From Natronoglomus mannanivorans (lineage in GTDB: Archaea; Halobacteriota; Halobacteria; Halobacteriales; Natrialbaceae): a DNA stretch of 64,000 bases. The DNA lies in NCBI GenBank assembly GCA_025517485.1, contig JAOPKB010000002.1, forward strand, positions 605,118 through 669,117, written 5' to 3'. Of this stretch, positions 43,630 through 52,440 are shown piece after piece. Within the stretch, counting starts at the first letter, position 1. The number at the start of each line of letters is the position of its first letter. Below the pieces are notes generated by a model. It saw nothing but the letters and a program-made list of their open reading frames with translations, made no database searches and was not told the DNA's origin. A program made the position numbers and the translations under genes.

Positions 43630-44648
43630 CAGGCGATCCCCTCCGTCTCTCGTTTCTCGGTCTCGCGATCGTCCTCCGGACGTCCCTCCTCACCGTCTTC
43701 CCGCCCGCTCGCCGACGAGCGCGTCACCGTCCGATCCTCGCGGTCGGTGAGGTCGACGAAGATCTCCTCGAGCGACGTCCGCGTGATCTCGAGGTCGACG
43801 ATCTCGTAGCCCGCGGCTTCGAGGTCGTTGAGTAGCCGTGGGGCCATCGAGCCGCCGTCGTCGACGCGGACCTCGAGTCGGTCCTCCGAGAGCGACGTCT
43901 CGTGGGCGTACTCGCCGAGTGTGGGGGCGGTCGCGGGCGGCGACTCGAGCCGAACCGCGATCGTGTCCGTCCCTCGCTCCGTGAGTTCGTCGGGGGTCGC
44001 GACCGTCACTTTCCGACCCTCGTTGAGGATCGCGACGCGATCGCAGAGGCGTTCGGCCTCCTCGATGTAGTGGGTGGTCAACAGGACGGTGGTCCCCTCC
44101 TCGTTGAGCTCAGTGACCAGTTCCCAGAGGTCGTGGCGTAACTGGACGTCGACGCCGGCGGTCGGTTCGTCCAGAATGAGCAGGTCAGGTTCGGTGACGA
44201 GCGCTCGCGCGAGCAGAAGTCGCCGTTTCATCCCGCCGGAGAGCCAGTCGAAGCGCTCGTTTCGCTTGTCGTAGATGCCGACGCGCTCGAGCGCGTCGTC
44301 GGCCCGGCGCTCGGCTTCCGCCTGCGGGATGCCGTGGTAGCCCGCCTTGTGGGCGAGTACCTCTCGGATGGGGAAGAATCGGTCGACGTTGAACTCCTGT
44401 GGCGCGAGGCCGATGGCGTCTCTGGCCTGCTGGTAGTCGGTCTCGACGTCGTGACCGAACACCCGGGCCTCGCCGCCGCTCTTGCGAACCAGGCCGACGA
44501 GGGTGTTGATGAACGTCGTCTTGCCCGCGCCGTTCGGGCCGAGCAATCCGAAGAACTCCCCCTCCTCGACGGTCAACGACAGGCCGGAAAGCGCCTGTAA
44601 CTCGCCGTACTCCTTGCGGAGGTCCCGCGTCTCGATGGCCGGTGGCAT
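43629..44648 (-). CDS. ABC transporter ATP-binding protein (DrrA-like)
   Basis: This 339-residue ATPase has Walker A LLGPNGAGKTTF, signature FDWLSGGMKRRLLLARAL and Walker B LLILDEPTAGVD. A C-terminal DrrA-type domain of about 80 residues follows, then a charged tail (about 305-339, Arg/Glu-rich). The start at 44648 (MPPAIETRDL) is natural; the longer frame upstream is read-through of antisense DNA. It forms a coupled operon with the permease and diverges from the aldo/keto reductase gene. Confidence 0.94.
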   Translation of the reverse strand: MPPAIETRDLRKEYGELQALSGLSLTVEEGEFFGLLGPNGAGKTTFINTLVGLVRKSGGEARVFGHDVETDYQQARDAIGLAPQEFNVDRFFPIREVLAHKAGYHGIPQAEAERRADDALERVGIYDKRNERFDWLSGGMKRRLLLARALVTEPDLLILDEPTAGVDVQLRHDLWELVTELNEEGTTVLLTTHYIEEAERLCDRVAILNEGRKVTVATPDELTERGTDTIAVRLESPPATAPTLGEYAHETSLSEDRLEVRVDDGGSMAPRLLNDLEAAGYEIVDLEITRTSLEEIFVDLTDREDRTVTRSSASGREDGEEGRPEDDRETEKRETEGIA

Positions 44649-44807
44649 TCGTCTCGAGGGTCGGCCACTGGTCCGGTTAAGGGTGTTGCATCCGGCGATC
44701 GCGTCGGTCCCGAAGTGACCGTTCAGTGACGTCTCCGCCGTCGTCGTGCGGCAAACCGAACCGGTAGCCGTACACCCAAGGAGGTTCGTCGAAAGGACTC
44801 TACCCAC

Positions 44808-45617
44808 ATGGTACTCGAGGAACTCCCCCGAATCGGGCTCGGCACGTACTCCGACGACAATCGCGACCAGTGGACCGGGAACGTCGAAACCGCACTCGAA
44901 GTCGGTTACCGACACGTCGACACCGCACAGGTCTACGAGAACGAACAGTACGTCGGCGAGGGGATTCGCCGGTCGTCGGTCGACCGTGACGACGTCTTCC
45001 TCGCGACCAAGACCGTCCACCACGACGTGCCCGCCAGCGCTGACGAGGTCGGTGCGGCGATCGACGGCTGTCTCGAGCGGCTGGGCGTCGACGCGGTCGA
45101 CCTGCTGTACGTCCACTGGCCGTCGGGGATCTACGACCACGAGACGGTCCTACCCCAGTACGACGAGGCCTACGAGGCGGGCAAGACCCGACACGTCGGG
45201 CTCTCGAACTTCTCGCCGGAACTGCTCGCCGAAGCACGGGAGGTCCTCGACGCGCCGCTGTACGCCCACCAGGTCGAGATGCACCCCCTGCTCCAGCAAG
45301 AGGAGTTGCTCGCCGATTCCCGCGACCACGACTACCGGATGGTCGCCTACTCGCCGCTGGCGAAAGGCGAGGTGTTCGAGGTGCCGGTTCTGCAGGAGAT
45401 CGCCGACAAACACGACGTGACGCCGGCTCACGTCAGTCTGGCGTGGCTCCTCGAGAAGGGCGTCACGCCGATTCCGAAAGCCAGCAGCGAAGCGCACATG
45501 CGCGCGAACCTCGAGGCGCTCGAGATGGAACTCGACGACGAGGACGTCGAGCGGATCGATTCGATCGAGAGAGAGTATCGCGTTATCGACGCCGGCCACG
45601 GGCCCTGGAACTGGTAG
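44808..45617 (+). CDS. Aldo/keto reductase
   Basis: This 269-residue NADPH-dependent (beta/alpha)8 reductase has the complete catalytic tetrad D38, Y43, K68 and H103 (HVDTAQVYENE; LATKTV; YVHWPS). The cofactor region TPIPKASSEAHMRANL is present near the end. It belongs to the short AKR group resembling 2,5-diketo-gluconate reductase. The physiological carbonyl substrate cannot be named. It is a single gene with a 159-bp divergent promoter gap to the ABC exporter. Confidence 0.94.
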   Translation: MVLEELPRIGLGTYSDDNRDQWTGNVETALEVGYRHVDTAQVYENEQYVGEGIRRSSVDRDDVFLATKTVHHDVPASADEVGAAIDGCLERLGVDAVDLLYVHWPSGIYDHETVLPQYDEAYEAGKTRHVGLSNFSPELLAEAREVLDAPLYAHQVEMHPLLQQEELLADSRDHDYRMVAYSPLAKGEVFEVPVLQEIADKHDVTPAHVSLAWLLEKGVTPIPKASSEAHMRANLEALEMELDDEDVERIDSIEREYRVIDAGHGPWNW

Positions 45618-45677
45618 GCTGGTCCGGTCGTCACTCGTTTGGTTTCGTTCCGTGTTTTGCAGTTCCCTCTTCGCTCT

Positions 45678-45971
45678 TCAATCACCGCGGTGACTTCGCG
45701 GCGAGAACCAACTCCACGCGCCGATTCCGATCACGACGAGCGCCAGCACCGCGAAGGCGGCCCACTGACCCCGCTGCGTATCGGCGATCGGCGCGAACAC
45801 GTTGATCAGTCCGGACGCCTGCAACAGTCCGAGCGCGACTACCCAGAGCCCGAGGATCGAGACGACCGCGATCCGGAGCCAGTTCTGGCCCATCCACGCC
45901 CCTTCCTCTTCGGCCTGTTCCCGGTTTCGCGTGGGCGTGTCCGTCGGCTCCTCGTCTGGTGAGTTGGCCAT
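45678..45971 (-). CDS. Small membrane protein, 97 aa
   Basis: An acidic N-terminus (ANSPDEEPTDTPTRNREQAE) of about 30 residues is followed by two helices (LRIAVVSILGLWVVALGLLQ and WAAFAVLALVVIGIGAWSWF) and a basic end. The start at 45971 removes an upstream Cys/Arg-rich stretch that is not typical. No family is recognised. It converges with the aldo/keto reductase gene. Confidence 0.75.
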   Translation of the reverse strand: MANSPDEEPTDTPTRNREQAEEEGAWMGQNWLRIAVVSILGLWVVALGLLQASGLINVFAPIADTQRGQWAAFAVLALVVIGIGAWSWFSPRSHRGD

Positions 45972-46084
45972 ACAACCCTTCGGTCCGGTACCCCGAAACC
46001 AGTGTCTCTTGCACACTCAAGGGGTGCGGTGGAGACGTCGGCCGCCCACCCTGTGACTCCGTCCCGCTCCCTTCGTCCGTTCAG

Positions 46085-47224
46085 CTACAACTCGACGGCG
46101 CTCGACTCGGACCGGTCGGCGATCTCCTCGGCGGTCAGTTCGCGGCCCGCTTCCTGTGCGAGGTAGATCCCTTCCATCACGAGCATCGAGTTGAGCGCGA
46201 GCTCGCCCGTCGGGATCGGCGCTTCGGCGTCGCCCTCGAGCGTGTCGATCCAGTGGGCGAACTGGCTCTCGCCCTCGACGTCGTAACCCGTCTCGCTTCC
46301 CAACAGCCCCTGCCGGCGCTCGAACTCGTCGAGGTCGAGCGAGACGGTGGCCTCGTAGTCGGCCGTCGTCGTGTAGAACTCGAAGGGGTCGATTTGCAGC
46401 CCGCCCTGCGAACCCGCGACGACGCTCGGCTCGTCGGGCAGGAACATGTGCCAGGCCGCCCGCAGCGACAGCAGCGACCCGTCCTCGAGGTGGGCGAAGC
46501 CGACGCCGGCGTCCTCGACGTCGTAGCCCGACTCCGCGAGTCGCTCGCCGTAGACCTCGCGGTCGCCGACGAGTTCCTCATCGTAGGCGTCCGCGGTGTG
46601 CTCGAACGTCGAGCCGCCGACGCGTTCGACCGGTGCGTTGCCCAGCAGGTACAGCAGCTGGCCGAGGACGTAGGTCCCGATGTCGATGACCGGGCCGCCA
46701 CCCGACGCATCCTTCGAGACGAACGAGGGCGTCCCGTAGCCGTCGATATACGGTCGGCCGCGCCGGCGCGAGAAGACGCCGCGTGCGTAGTAGGGGTCAC
46801 CGAGCTTTCCGTCGTCGATCAGCGTCCGAGCGGCTCGCGTCTCGGGCGTGAACAGCTCCACGTTCTGGACGCCCAGTTCGACGCCCGCCGCCTCGCAGGC
46901 GTCGGCCATCGCCTTCGCGTCGGTGTAGGTCGCCGCCAGCGGTTTCTCACAGAAGACGTGACAGCCCGCTTCGGCCGCCGCGACCGTCACCGGCCGGTGG
47001 AGGTTGTTGTGGACGCAGACGGAGACCGCGTCGAGGGCAGCGTCCTCGAGCATGTCCCGGAAATCCCCGTACACGCTGGCGCCGTGGGCCTCGGCGAGTT
47101 CGGTCGCCGCCTCCTCGTCGATGTCCGCGACGGCGGCGACGGTCGCGCCCTCGACCGTTTCGTACTCTCCCGCGTGTTGCTGTCCTCGGTTCCCCGCGCC
47201 GACGATGCCGATGTCGATCGTCAT
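46085..47224 (-). CDS. Gfo/Idh/MocA family dehydrogenase A
   Basis: This 379-residue NAD(P)-dependent oxidoreductase has the Rossmann start IGIVGAGNRGQQHAGEY. The family motif CEKPLAATYTDA is near residue 92 and carries the conserved Lys of the active site. The C-terminal alpha/beta sheet domain contains GGGPVIDIGTYVLGQLLYLL. Likely substrates are sugars, inositols or their derivatives. It is the first of two such genes on the same strand, 1.1 kb apart, separated by a paralog remnant and a two-gene cassette. Confidence 0.93.
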   Translation of the reverse strand: MTIDIGIVGAGNRGQQHAGEYETVEGATVAAVADIDEEAATELAEAHGASVYGDFRDMLEDAALDAVSVCVHNNLHRPVTVAAAEAGCHVFCEKPLAATYTDAKAMADACEAAGVELGVQNVELFTPETRAARTLIDDGKLGDPYYARGVFSRRRGRPYIDGYGTPSFVSKDASGGGPVIDIGTYVLGQLLYLLGNAPVERVGGSTFEHTADAYDEELVGDREVYGERLAESGYDVEDAGVGFAHLEDGSLLSLRAAWHMFLPDEPSVVAGSQGGLQIDPFEFYTTTADYEATVSLDLDEFERRQGLLGSETGYDVEGESQFAHWIDTLEGDAEAPIPTGELALNSMLVMEGIYLAQEAGRELTAEEIADRSESSAVEL

Positions 47225-47308
47225 AGCGAGAGACGTGTTACGAATCGAAATAGTTCCTTCTATCTGTACTCAATTTTCACGCGGTTCTCGGGCGACCGCT
47301 GTCGGCTC

Positions 47309-47391
47309 CTACTCGACTAACTCGAGTGCCCCACTGTCGTCGACGCTCCGTCTTGCGGTCTCGACGATTCGCTGGGCCTCCCGACAGAACG
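47309..47391 (-). pseudogene. 3'-terminal remnant of a Gfo/Idh gene
   Basis: Eighty-three bases on the minus strand read FCREAQRIVETARRSVDD, SGALELVE and a TAG stop. They match the end of the Gfo/Idh gene at 48293-49333, whose C-terminus is FCREAQRIVETARRSVDD then GGALELIE. The DNA differs at about six positions before the stop, mostly synonymous, so the copy diverged while still under selection. Nothing upstream on this strand continues the gene: homology stops abruptly at 47391. Confidence 0.7.
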
Positions 47392-47476
47392 TCGCTCTCC
47401 TCGGGTATCTGCGATTTCGAGACGACCGCGTTCGTGTCGAATACTGGACCTCCAGCCGTCATCGCGGTCCGCGATA

Positions 47477-47794
47477 TCACGCCCAATCGTGATCACTCCA
47501 TCCCTCGTAGTGTTTCAATCGAGACTCGATCTCGAACGGTTCCCACTCGCAGTCGTAGTAGAGCACGTCGGCGAGCATCTGAAACTCGCTGGAATCGAGT
47601 TTGAGACCTCGTTTTCCGCAGTTCTCGATATACCGAGCGGCGCGGAGATCGTCGATGACGTCGCGAGCGACGGGTTTCTGATTCGGTCCGAGACCAGTGA
47701 ACGCGAGGAGCGCTTCGTCGTCCATCGGCGATCCCCATCGGTGTTTCGCGATCAACGTCGACAGGATCGCGCATCGGACGTTCGGCTTCTCCAT
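47477..47794 (-). CDS. Hypothetical protein of a two-gene cassette, 105 aa
   Basis: The start at 47794 (MEKPNVRCAILSTLIAKHRW) gives a mostly helical, soluble protein. Segments such as SPMDDEALLAFTGLGPNQKP and VARDVIDDLRAARYIENCGK read like a winged-helix or helical DNA-binding-type domain, but no signature is firm. It is transcribed away from the HTH gene across a 97-bp gap that holds an inverted repeat. Such divergent pairs are frequent in haloarchaeal variable regions. Function unknown. Confidence 0.65.
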   Translation of the reverse strand: MEKPNVRCAILSTLIAKHRWGSPMDDEALLAFTGLGPNQKPVARDVIDDLRAARYIENCGKRGLKLDSSEFQMLADVLYYDCEWEPFEIESRLKHYEGWSDHDWA

Positions 47795-47825
47795 ATCCGA
47801 ACTGTCATCCGACCGCACTTAAATG

Positions 47826-47857
47826 GTGTTACTCTGAATTAACGCCTCCGGTAACAC
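47826..47857. promoter_or_regulatory. Inverted repeat between the divergent cassette genes
   Basis: GTGTTAC (47826-47832) and GTAACAC (47851-47857) form a perfect 7-bp inverted repeat separated by 18 bp. It lies midway between the two divergent start codons (47794 and 47892). It is a good candidate for the binding site of the adjacent HTH protein. Confidence 0.5.
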
Positions 47858-47891
47858 TTATACACGTGGGCGTTTGAACGTTTATACAACA

Positions 47892-48236
47892 ATGAGCCAA
47901 ACGACGGACTCTCCTCCGGATCGGGAGGAGATGAAGCAGTTGCGATACGACCACCCGAGCGGGTGGCTCTACCTGACACGACACGAAAGCGTGCCACTCA
48001 TCGTCGATGCATTGCTGGACTTCCAACCTCGTCGAGAGTTTAACAAATCAGAATTAGCTCGTCAGGCCGGTCTCACTCGACAGACCGTCGGCAAGCACAT
48101 CTCCGTCCTCCTCGAGTTAGATATCGTCGAGGAGGTCCAGGCAACGACACCACAACGATATCGGGTGGCGGCGTCCGAGCAGACACGCGCCCTCCACGAA
48201 TTGAATAGTGCGCTCAACGCCGTCTCCGAACGCTAA
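47892..48236 (+). CDS. Winged helix-turn-helix transcriptional regulator, 114 aa
   Basis: A clear wHTH spans about residues 45-85: FNKSELARQAGLTRQTVGKH followed by ISVLLELDIVEEV, with the recognition helix at TRQTVGKHI. The wing continues as QATTPQRYRVAAS. The N-terminal part (HPSGWLYLTRHESVPLIVDA) is conserved in similar haloarchaeal regulators. It probably controls itself and the divergent partner gene through the inverted repeat between them. The start at 47892 is chosen over an ATG six codons upstream because it gives the normal N-terminus. Confidence 0.85.
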   Translation: MSQTTDSPPDREEMKQLRYDHPSGWLYLTRHESVPLIVDALLDFQPRREFNKSELARQAGLTRQTVGKHISVLLELDIVEEVQATTPQRYRVAASEQTRALHELNSALNAVSER

Positions 48237-48292
48237 CCGCGTTCACTGACCGCTGCGTCTGTTCTCGAACGGTACTCGAGTGGCCGTGTTCA

Positions 48293-49333
48293 TCACTCTA
48301 TTAACTCGAGCGCCCCACCGTCGTCGACGCTCCGCCTCGCGGTCTCGACGATTCGCTGGGCCTCCCGACAGAACGCCGGGTCCGTCGGCCCCTCGAGGTC
48401 GCCGCCGCTCTCGAGGCGGTCGATCAGGTAGGTCACGAGGTTCTCGAACCGCTCCGGGAGCGGATCGGGGTCGACGACGTACCCCGCCGGCTCTTCGGCG
48501 GTCGTCACCCGGATCGGACAGCCGCGCTCGCGGGTGCTGATCGAGCCCTCGGTGCCGACGATCTCGTACCCCTTCATCGGCTGGGGTTCGATCTCCCAGG
48601 GGTTCGTCAACATCCGCCAGCTGGTTTGCAGCGTCGAGAGCCCCTCGCCGTACCGGCAGACCGTCGAACTCTGGACGTCGACCGCGAGGTCGTCGGGGAC
48701 GTAGGCGTCCGCGTAGACGGATTCCGGAAGGTCGCCGTCGCGAAACCACGTCGAGAACGTCGCGCCGTAGCCCAGATAGTCGAGCATCGACCCGCCGCCC
48801 GCCTCCGGGTCGTAGAACCAGCTGTCTTCGGGCGGTGCGCCGGCGTTGCCGCCGTAGTACTGAACCTCGAGAACGTCGCCGACGACGCCGTCGTCGACGA
48901 GTCGCTTCACCTCGTGTTTGACGGGGTCCCACATCACCGGCCAGTTGAGGGCGAACAGCCCGTCGGTCTCTGCGGTCGCCTCGAGCATCCGGTCGGCGTC
49001 GGCGAGGTCCGCGGCCAGTGGCTTCTCGATCGCGATGTGGATGCCGTCGTCGAAGGCAGTGACCCGCTCGACGAACTCGGCGTGCAACGAGTTTCGCGGA
49101 CAGCCGAGGACGACGTCGGGATCGGTCTCCTCGAGACAGCGATCGAGGTCGTCGTAGACCGCCTCGTCGGGAATCTCGAGGTCGTCGACCGCCCGCTCGA
49201 GCGAGCCGGTCGACGTCTCGGGTTCCTCGTCGCAGACGCCGACGAGTTCCGCGTCCGGGTGGTCACGGACCCACTCGAGGTTGGTGTTCATGTGCATCTG
49301 GTCGAAGTTCGCGCCGACGAATCGCCAGGTCAT
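48293..49333 (-). CDS. Gfo/Idh/MocA family dehydrogenase B
   Basis: This 346-residue protein of the same superfamily as dehydrogenase A is only distantly similar. Its N-terminus (MTWRFVGANFDQMHMNTNLE) is atypical: the usual GxGxxG is replaced by GANFDQMH, so cofactor binding may be altered. The motif IEKPLAADLADADRML is intact. The C-terminal domain contains GGGSMLDYLGYGATFSTWF. The start at 49333 is preferred to a frame open to 49549, which is Arg-rich. The 3' end is duplicated as a remnant at 47309. Confidence 0.88.
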   Translation of the reverse strand: MTWRFVGANFDQMHMNTNLEWVRDHPDAELVGVCDEEPETSTGSLERAVDDLEIPDEAVYDDLDRCLEETDPDVVLGCPRNSLHAEFVERVTAFDDGIHIAIEKPLAADLADADRMLEATAETDGLFALNWPVMWDPVKHEVKRLVDDGVVGDVLEVQYYGGNAGAPPEDSWFYDPEAGGGSMLDYLGYGATFSTWFRDGDLPESVYADAYVPDDLAVDVQSSTVCRYGEGLSTLQTSWRMLTNPWEIEPQPMKGYEIVGTEGSISTRERGCPIRVTTAEEPAGYVVDPDPLPERFENLVTYLIDRLESGGDLEGPTDPAFCREAQRIVETARRSVDDGGALELIE

Positions 49334-49517
49334 GTTCGGGGACTCACCGTCGCCGGGCAAGAAGGTTGGTCTCGCGGCGGTTCGGTCGTCTTTCGTTGCT
49401 GTTCGTCGTTCGTCGTCGTACCGCTCGACGTTCGGTTCTCGTCGCTCGTCGTCCGCCACTCGCCACTCGTCGTTCACCGCCAGTGACCTTTTTCTCCCTC
49501 CGGGGGAGTGTTCCGCT

Positions 49518-50327
49518 ATGAACCTGACCGACGACTGGTCGACCGACACCGTCCGCGCGAACGGGATCGACGTCCACTACTACCGGACCGGCACCCGTGA
49601 CGGTCCGCCGGTCGTCCTCGCACACGGCTTCACGGACAACGGCCGCTGCTGGTCGCCGCTGGCGGCCGATCTCGCGGATCTTGGCTACGACGTCGTCGCT
49701 CCCGATGCCCGCGGACACGGCCGCTCGTCGGTCCCCGACACCGGAAACACGGCCGCAGATCGCGTCGACGACCTCGTCGGCCTGATCGACGCCCTCGAAC
49801 TCTCGAATCCCGTCCTGATCGGCCACTCGATGGGCGGGACGACGGCGGCGTGGACCGCCGCGACCCACCCCGATCTCCCCCGCGGGCTGGTTCTCGAGGA
49901 CCCGGCAGGCATGCTCGAGGACGCACGTGAGACGGCTCCCGACGACGCCGTCTGCGGAATGCGCCAGCAGATTCGAGCGTGGCAGGACCAATCGCTCGAG
50001 GAGACGATGGCCGATATCGACCGCGAACCGGAACTCGCCGAAATCCTCGCGACTGCCCGCACCGAGTGCAGCGAGTCTATCGCCGAGGTCATCCGCGAGG
50101 GGTTCTCCCACCCCCGCGAGGCCTTCGCCGAGGTCACCTGCCCGACGCTGATCCTGAAAGCCGACGCCGACCCCGACGCGCAGGCGGACCACCGCGAGAC
50201 TGCGGCGGCGCTCGCGGACGGCCGTCTCGTCCACGTCGACGGTGCGGGACACTGCGTGTTCCGAGATCGGTACGACGCGGCGTTCGGGGAATTAGCGGGG
50301 TTTCTGGACGACCTCGAGTTCGAGTAG
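49518..50327 (+). CDS. Alpha/beta hydrolase
   Basis: This 269-residue alpha/beta-hydrolase-fold enzyme has nucleophile S104 in the elbow GHSMGG and oxyanion region LAHGFTDNGRCW. An acidic residue in LKADADPD (216-220) and H245 in GAGHCVFRD complete a Ser-Asp-His triad. The PDARGHGRSS segment is typical of esterases and haloperoxidase-like enzymes. The substrate is unknown. It diverges from dehydrogenase B across a 184-bp low-complexity gap. Confidence 0.92.
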   Translation: MNLTDDWSTDTVRANGIDVHYYRTGTRDGPPVVLAHGFTDNGRCWSPLAADLADLGYDVVAPDARGHGRSSVPDTGNTAADRVDDLVGLIDALELSNPVLIGHSMGGTTAAWTAATHPDLPRGLVLEDPAGMLEDARETAPDDAVCGMRQQIRAWQDQSLEETMADIDREPELAEILATARTECSESIAEVIREGFSHPREAFAEVTCPTLILKADADPDAQADHRETAAALADGRLVHVDGAGHCVFRDRYDAAFGELAGFLDDLEFE

Positions 50328-50453
50328 CGGCCTCGCCGTTCGTCGCACTCGAGGCGTTCGAGACGCTCGGCACACTCGAGTCGCGTCGGCCGACCGGGTA
50401 CACGGCGTTTCCACAACGTTTTCGACCGAGAGTACGTATCGACGCCAGTACCC

Positions 50454-51704
50454 GTGACCACCGACCCGTCCGTCCGCTCCAGCGCCCGCGCCGTGCTGGC
50501 GATCGGTATCCTCGTGGGACTCGTCCTCGCCGTCGAGACGGCACTGTCGACGCCGGAACAGGTCGGAATCGCCTCGACCGTTTACTACTACGCCGGCGAG
50601 GCGGCGCTGGCTGGCGAGAACGTCTACGCCGTCTCACCGCCGGCGTACGACGGCTACACCTACCTCTACCCGCCGATCGTCGTTCTCGCGTTCGTTCCCC
50701 ACGCACTCCTCGGGGACGAAACCGCGTCGCTGGCCCTCCAGACGGGTCTGAACGTCGTCGCTGGAACCGGCATCGCGATCCTCGTCTGGCGTGCACTCGC
50801 CCGCCGAGGCGTCTCGCTCGAGCGCGTCGACTACGCGCTCGTGCTCGGGTTCACCCTGCTCTCCTCGCACGCGATCACACAGGTGATCCAGGGGCAGGTG
50901 ACCCTGTGGCTCGCCTTTCTGCTGGCGGCCGGCTTCGACGCCCTCGAGCGGGACCGTGAGGAACTCGCGGGCGCGGCGTTCGCGCTGGCGGCGCTCGTGA
51001 AACTCTTTCCCGCCGCGATCGGGCTGTGGCTCCTCCGCCAACGGGCCTGGCGTGCGGTCGCCGCCGCGGTCGTGACGGGGTGTGGCGGTCTGCTCGCCGG
51101 AGCGCTGGTCTTCGGGCCGGAGCTGACGGTCCAGTACGTCACTGAGGTCCTCACCGGCCGATTTCGGGACTCGACGTTCGACGGAGCGCCCGATCCCGAC
51201 CGCACGCTCGTCACCGTTCGCCGCCTGTTCGCGGCTCTCGGTTTCGGACCGGGACTGCTCACCCCGCTCGCACTCCTCACGCTCGCGCCCTTCGTCGCCG
51301 TCCTCTACCGCCGCGTCGACACCGACGAGCGACGGCTGGCGGCTATCCTCGGTACCCTCGTCGCAACCCTGCTGTTCATGCCGCTTCAGCCGCTTTACTT
51401 CTCGTTGCTCGCGTTCCCGCTGCTCGTCTTACTGTACCGTCTCCCCGCCGGCCGATCGCGACACCTGCTCGTCGCCGGCGTCTGTTTTACCTACGCCATG
51501 TTCAGCCTCGAGATGGTCGTTCTCACCCTCGACGTCGTTCCGGTGCCGGCGGGCCTCGAGACTGCGATCCTGACCGTCTTCGAGACGGTCTTCACCGCGA
51601 TTTTGCCGCCGACGATCGGCATGTGGCTCCTGTTGTTCGCGTGCGTCTCGATCTGTTTCGACGGCAAAACGGCCGCGCAGTCGGTGCCGTCGCCTGCGGA
51701 CTGA
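50454..51704 (+). CDS. Glycosyltransferase family 87 (DUF2029) membrane protein
   Basis: This 416-residue polytopic protein starts at GTG (50454) and has about ten helices. Family features are the first extracytoplasmic loop with YYYAGEAALAGENVYAV and the motif YLYPPIVVLAFVPH. Next come SHAITQVIQGQVTLWLAFLL and ALVKLFPAAIGLWLL, the arrangement of GT-C-fold GT87 enzymes that use lipid-linked mannose or similar donors. It probably glycosylates lipids or surface glycans on the outside of the membrane. No other glycan gene is adjacent. Confidence 0.87.
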   Translation: MTTDPSVRSSARAVLAIGILVGLVLAVETALSTPEQVGIASTVYYYAGEAALAGENVYAVSPPAYDGYTYLYPPIVVLAFVPHALLGDETASLALQTGLNVVAGTGIAILVWRALARRGVSLERVDYALVLGFTLLSSHAITQVIQGQVTLWLAFLLAAGFDALERDREELAGAAFALAALVKLFPAAIGLWLLRQRAWRAVAAAVVTGCGGLLAGALVFGPELTVQYVTEVLTGRFRDSTFDGAPDPDRTLVTVRRLFAALGFGPGLLTPLALLTLAPFVAVLYRRVDTDERRLAAILGTLVATLLFMPLQPLYFSLLAFPLLVLLYRLPAGRSRHLLVAGVCFTYAMFSLEMVVLTLDVVPVPAGLETAILTVFETVFTAILPPTIGMWLLLFACVSICFDGKTAAQSVPSPAD

Positions 51705-51714
51705 GGGGTCGAGT

Positions 51715-52317
51715 TTACGACGTCGATTCGCCGATCCAGCCGCTCCGCGTTCCGATAGTAACCGTTCCGTTCCGTCGGACGACGATCCCGCATCCCAGCA
51801 GGGTGAACTCGGCGACGATATCGTTCTCCCGTCCGCCGTCACTTCTGATCGAGTCTTCGACGGCGAACGTGATCGACTCGAGCGTCGGCTGTCGATCCGA
51901 GCGGGTCAGATCGTCGATCGTCGCCGGTGAGATGCCCTCGATGACCCCCTCGACGGTGAACGCGATCACGCCCGGTTCCGGGTCGGAGAGCCCGGCCGCG
52001 CTCTCGATCGGCGAGCGAACCGTATCCCCGTCCGGAACGAGCTCTCCCGCATCGGGCGGTTCGATCCCGACGTCGATCGTCTCGAGTCGCAGCCGGCCAT
52101 CGTCCCGGAGATCGACTGTCACGAACTCCGAATCGTCGACTGCGAGGTCGACCGCAACGGGCTCGAGCGTCGTTCCCTCGAACTGACCGAGCAACGCCTC
52201 GGTGATGGTGACCGTCCCTTCGACTGTAAACGAGATCGCATCCGGCGGATGCGGTTCGACGGTATCGGTACTCACACGGATGTCGTCGTTGCCGACGATC
52301 GATACTGTGACGCTCAT
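51715..52317 (-). CDS. Hypothetical beta-rich protein, 200 aa
   Basis: The chain consists of alternating short beta segments (MSVTVSIVGNDDIRVST; ISFTVEGTVTITEALLG; VIAFTVEGVIEGISPATIDD). The two internal copies of xFTVEGxx suggest a duplicated beta domain. No signal peptide, membrane helix or enzyme motif is visible. The start at 52317 is the first that gives this strand pattern. Found 10 bases from the convergent glycosyltransferase stop. Function unknown. Confidence 0.7.
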   Translation of the reverse strand: MSVTVSIVGNDDIRVSTDTVEPHPPDAISFTVEGTVTITEALLGQFEGTTLEPVAVDLAVDDSEFVTVDLRDDGRLRLETIDVGIEPPDAGELVPDGDTVRSPIESAAGLSDPEPGVIAFTVEGVIEGISPATIDDLTRSDRQPTLESITFAVEDSIRSDGGRENDIVAEFTLLGCGIVVRRNGTVTIGTRSGWIGESTS

Positions 52318-52440
52318 GTTGTGGATTCCCCCGTTACCTACCGGTTCAGCACGGAGCGCCGAAACCGTAGTGCAGGAATAGTCGGATTTACGTTCGAACG
52401 TCGACACGTCCCGTCGATCGAACCGTCACTCGATCGGGGC

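Noticed and set aside
43629..45140. Extended start for the DrrA-like ATPase to 45140
   Set aside because: The extra residues are antisense to the aldo/keto reductase; the natural ABC start MPPAIETRDL lies at 44648.
47400..47486. Short minus-strand stretch reading VFDTNAVVS, which resembles the start of a PIN-domain toxin
   Set aside because: The frame runs directly into the Gfo/Idh remnant in another frame and there is no later PIN acidic residue; too short to call.
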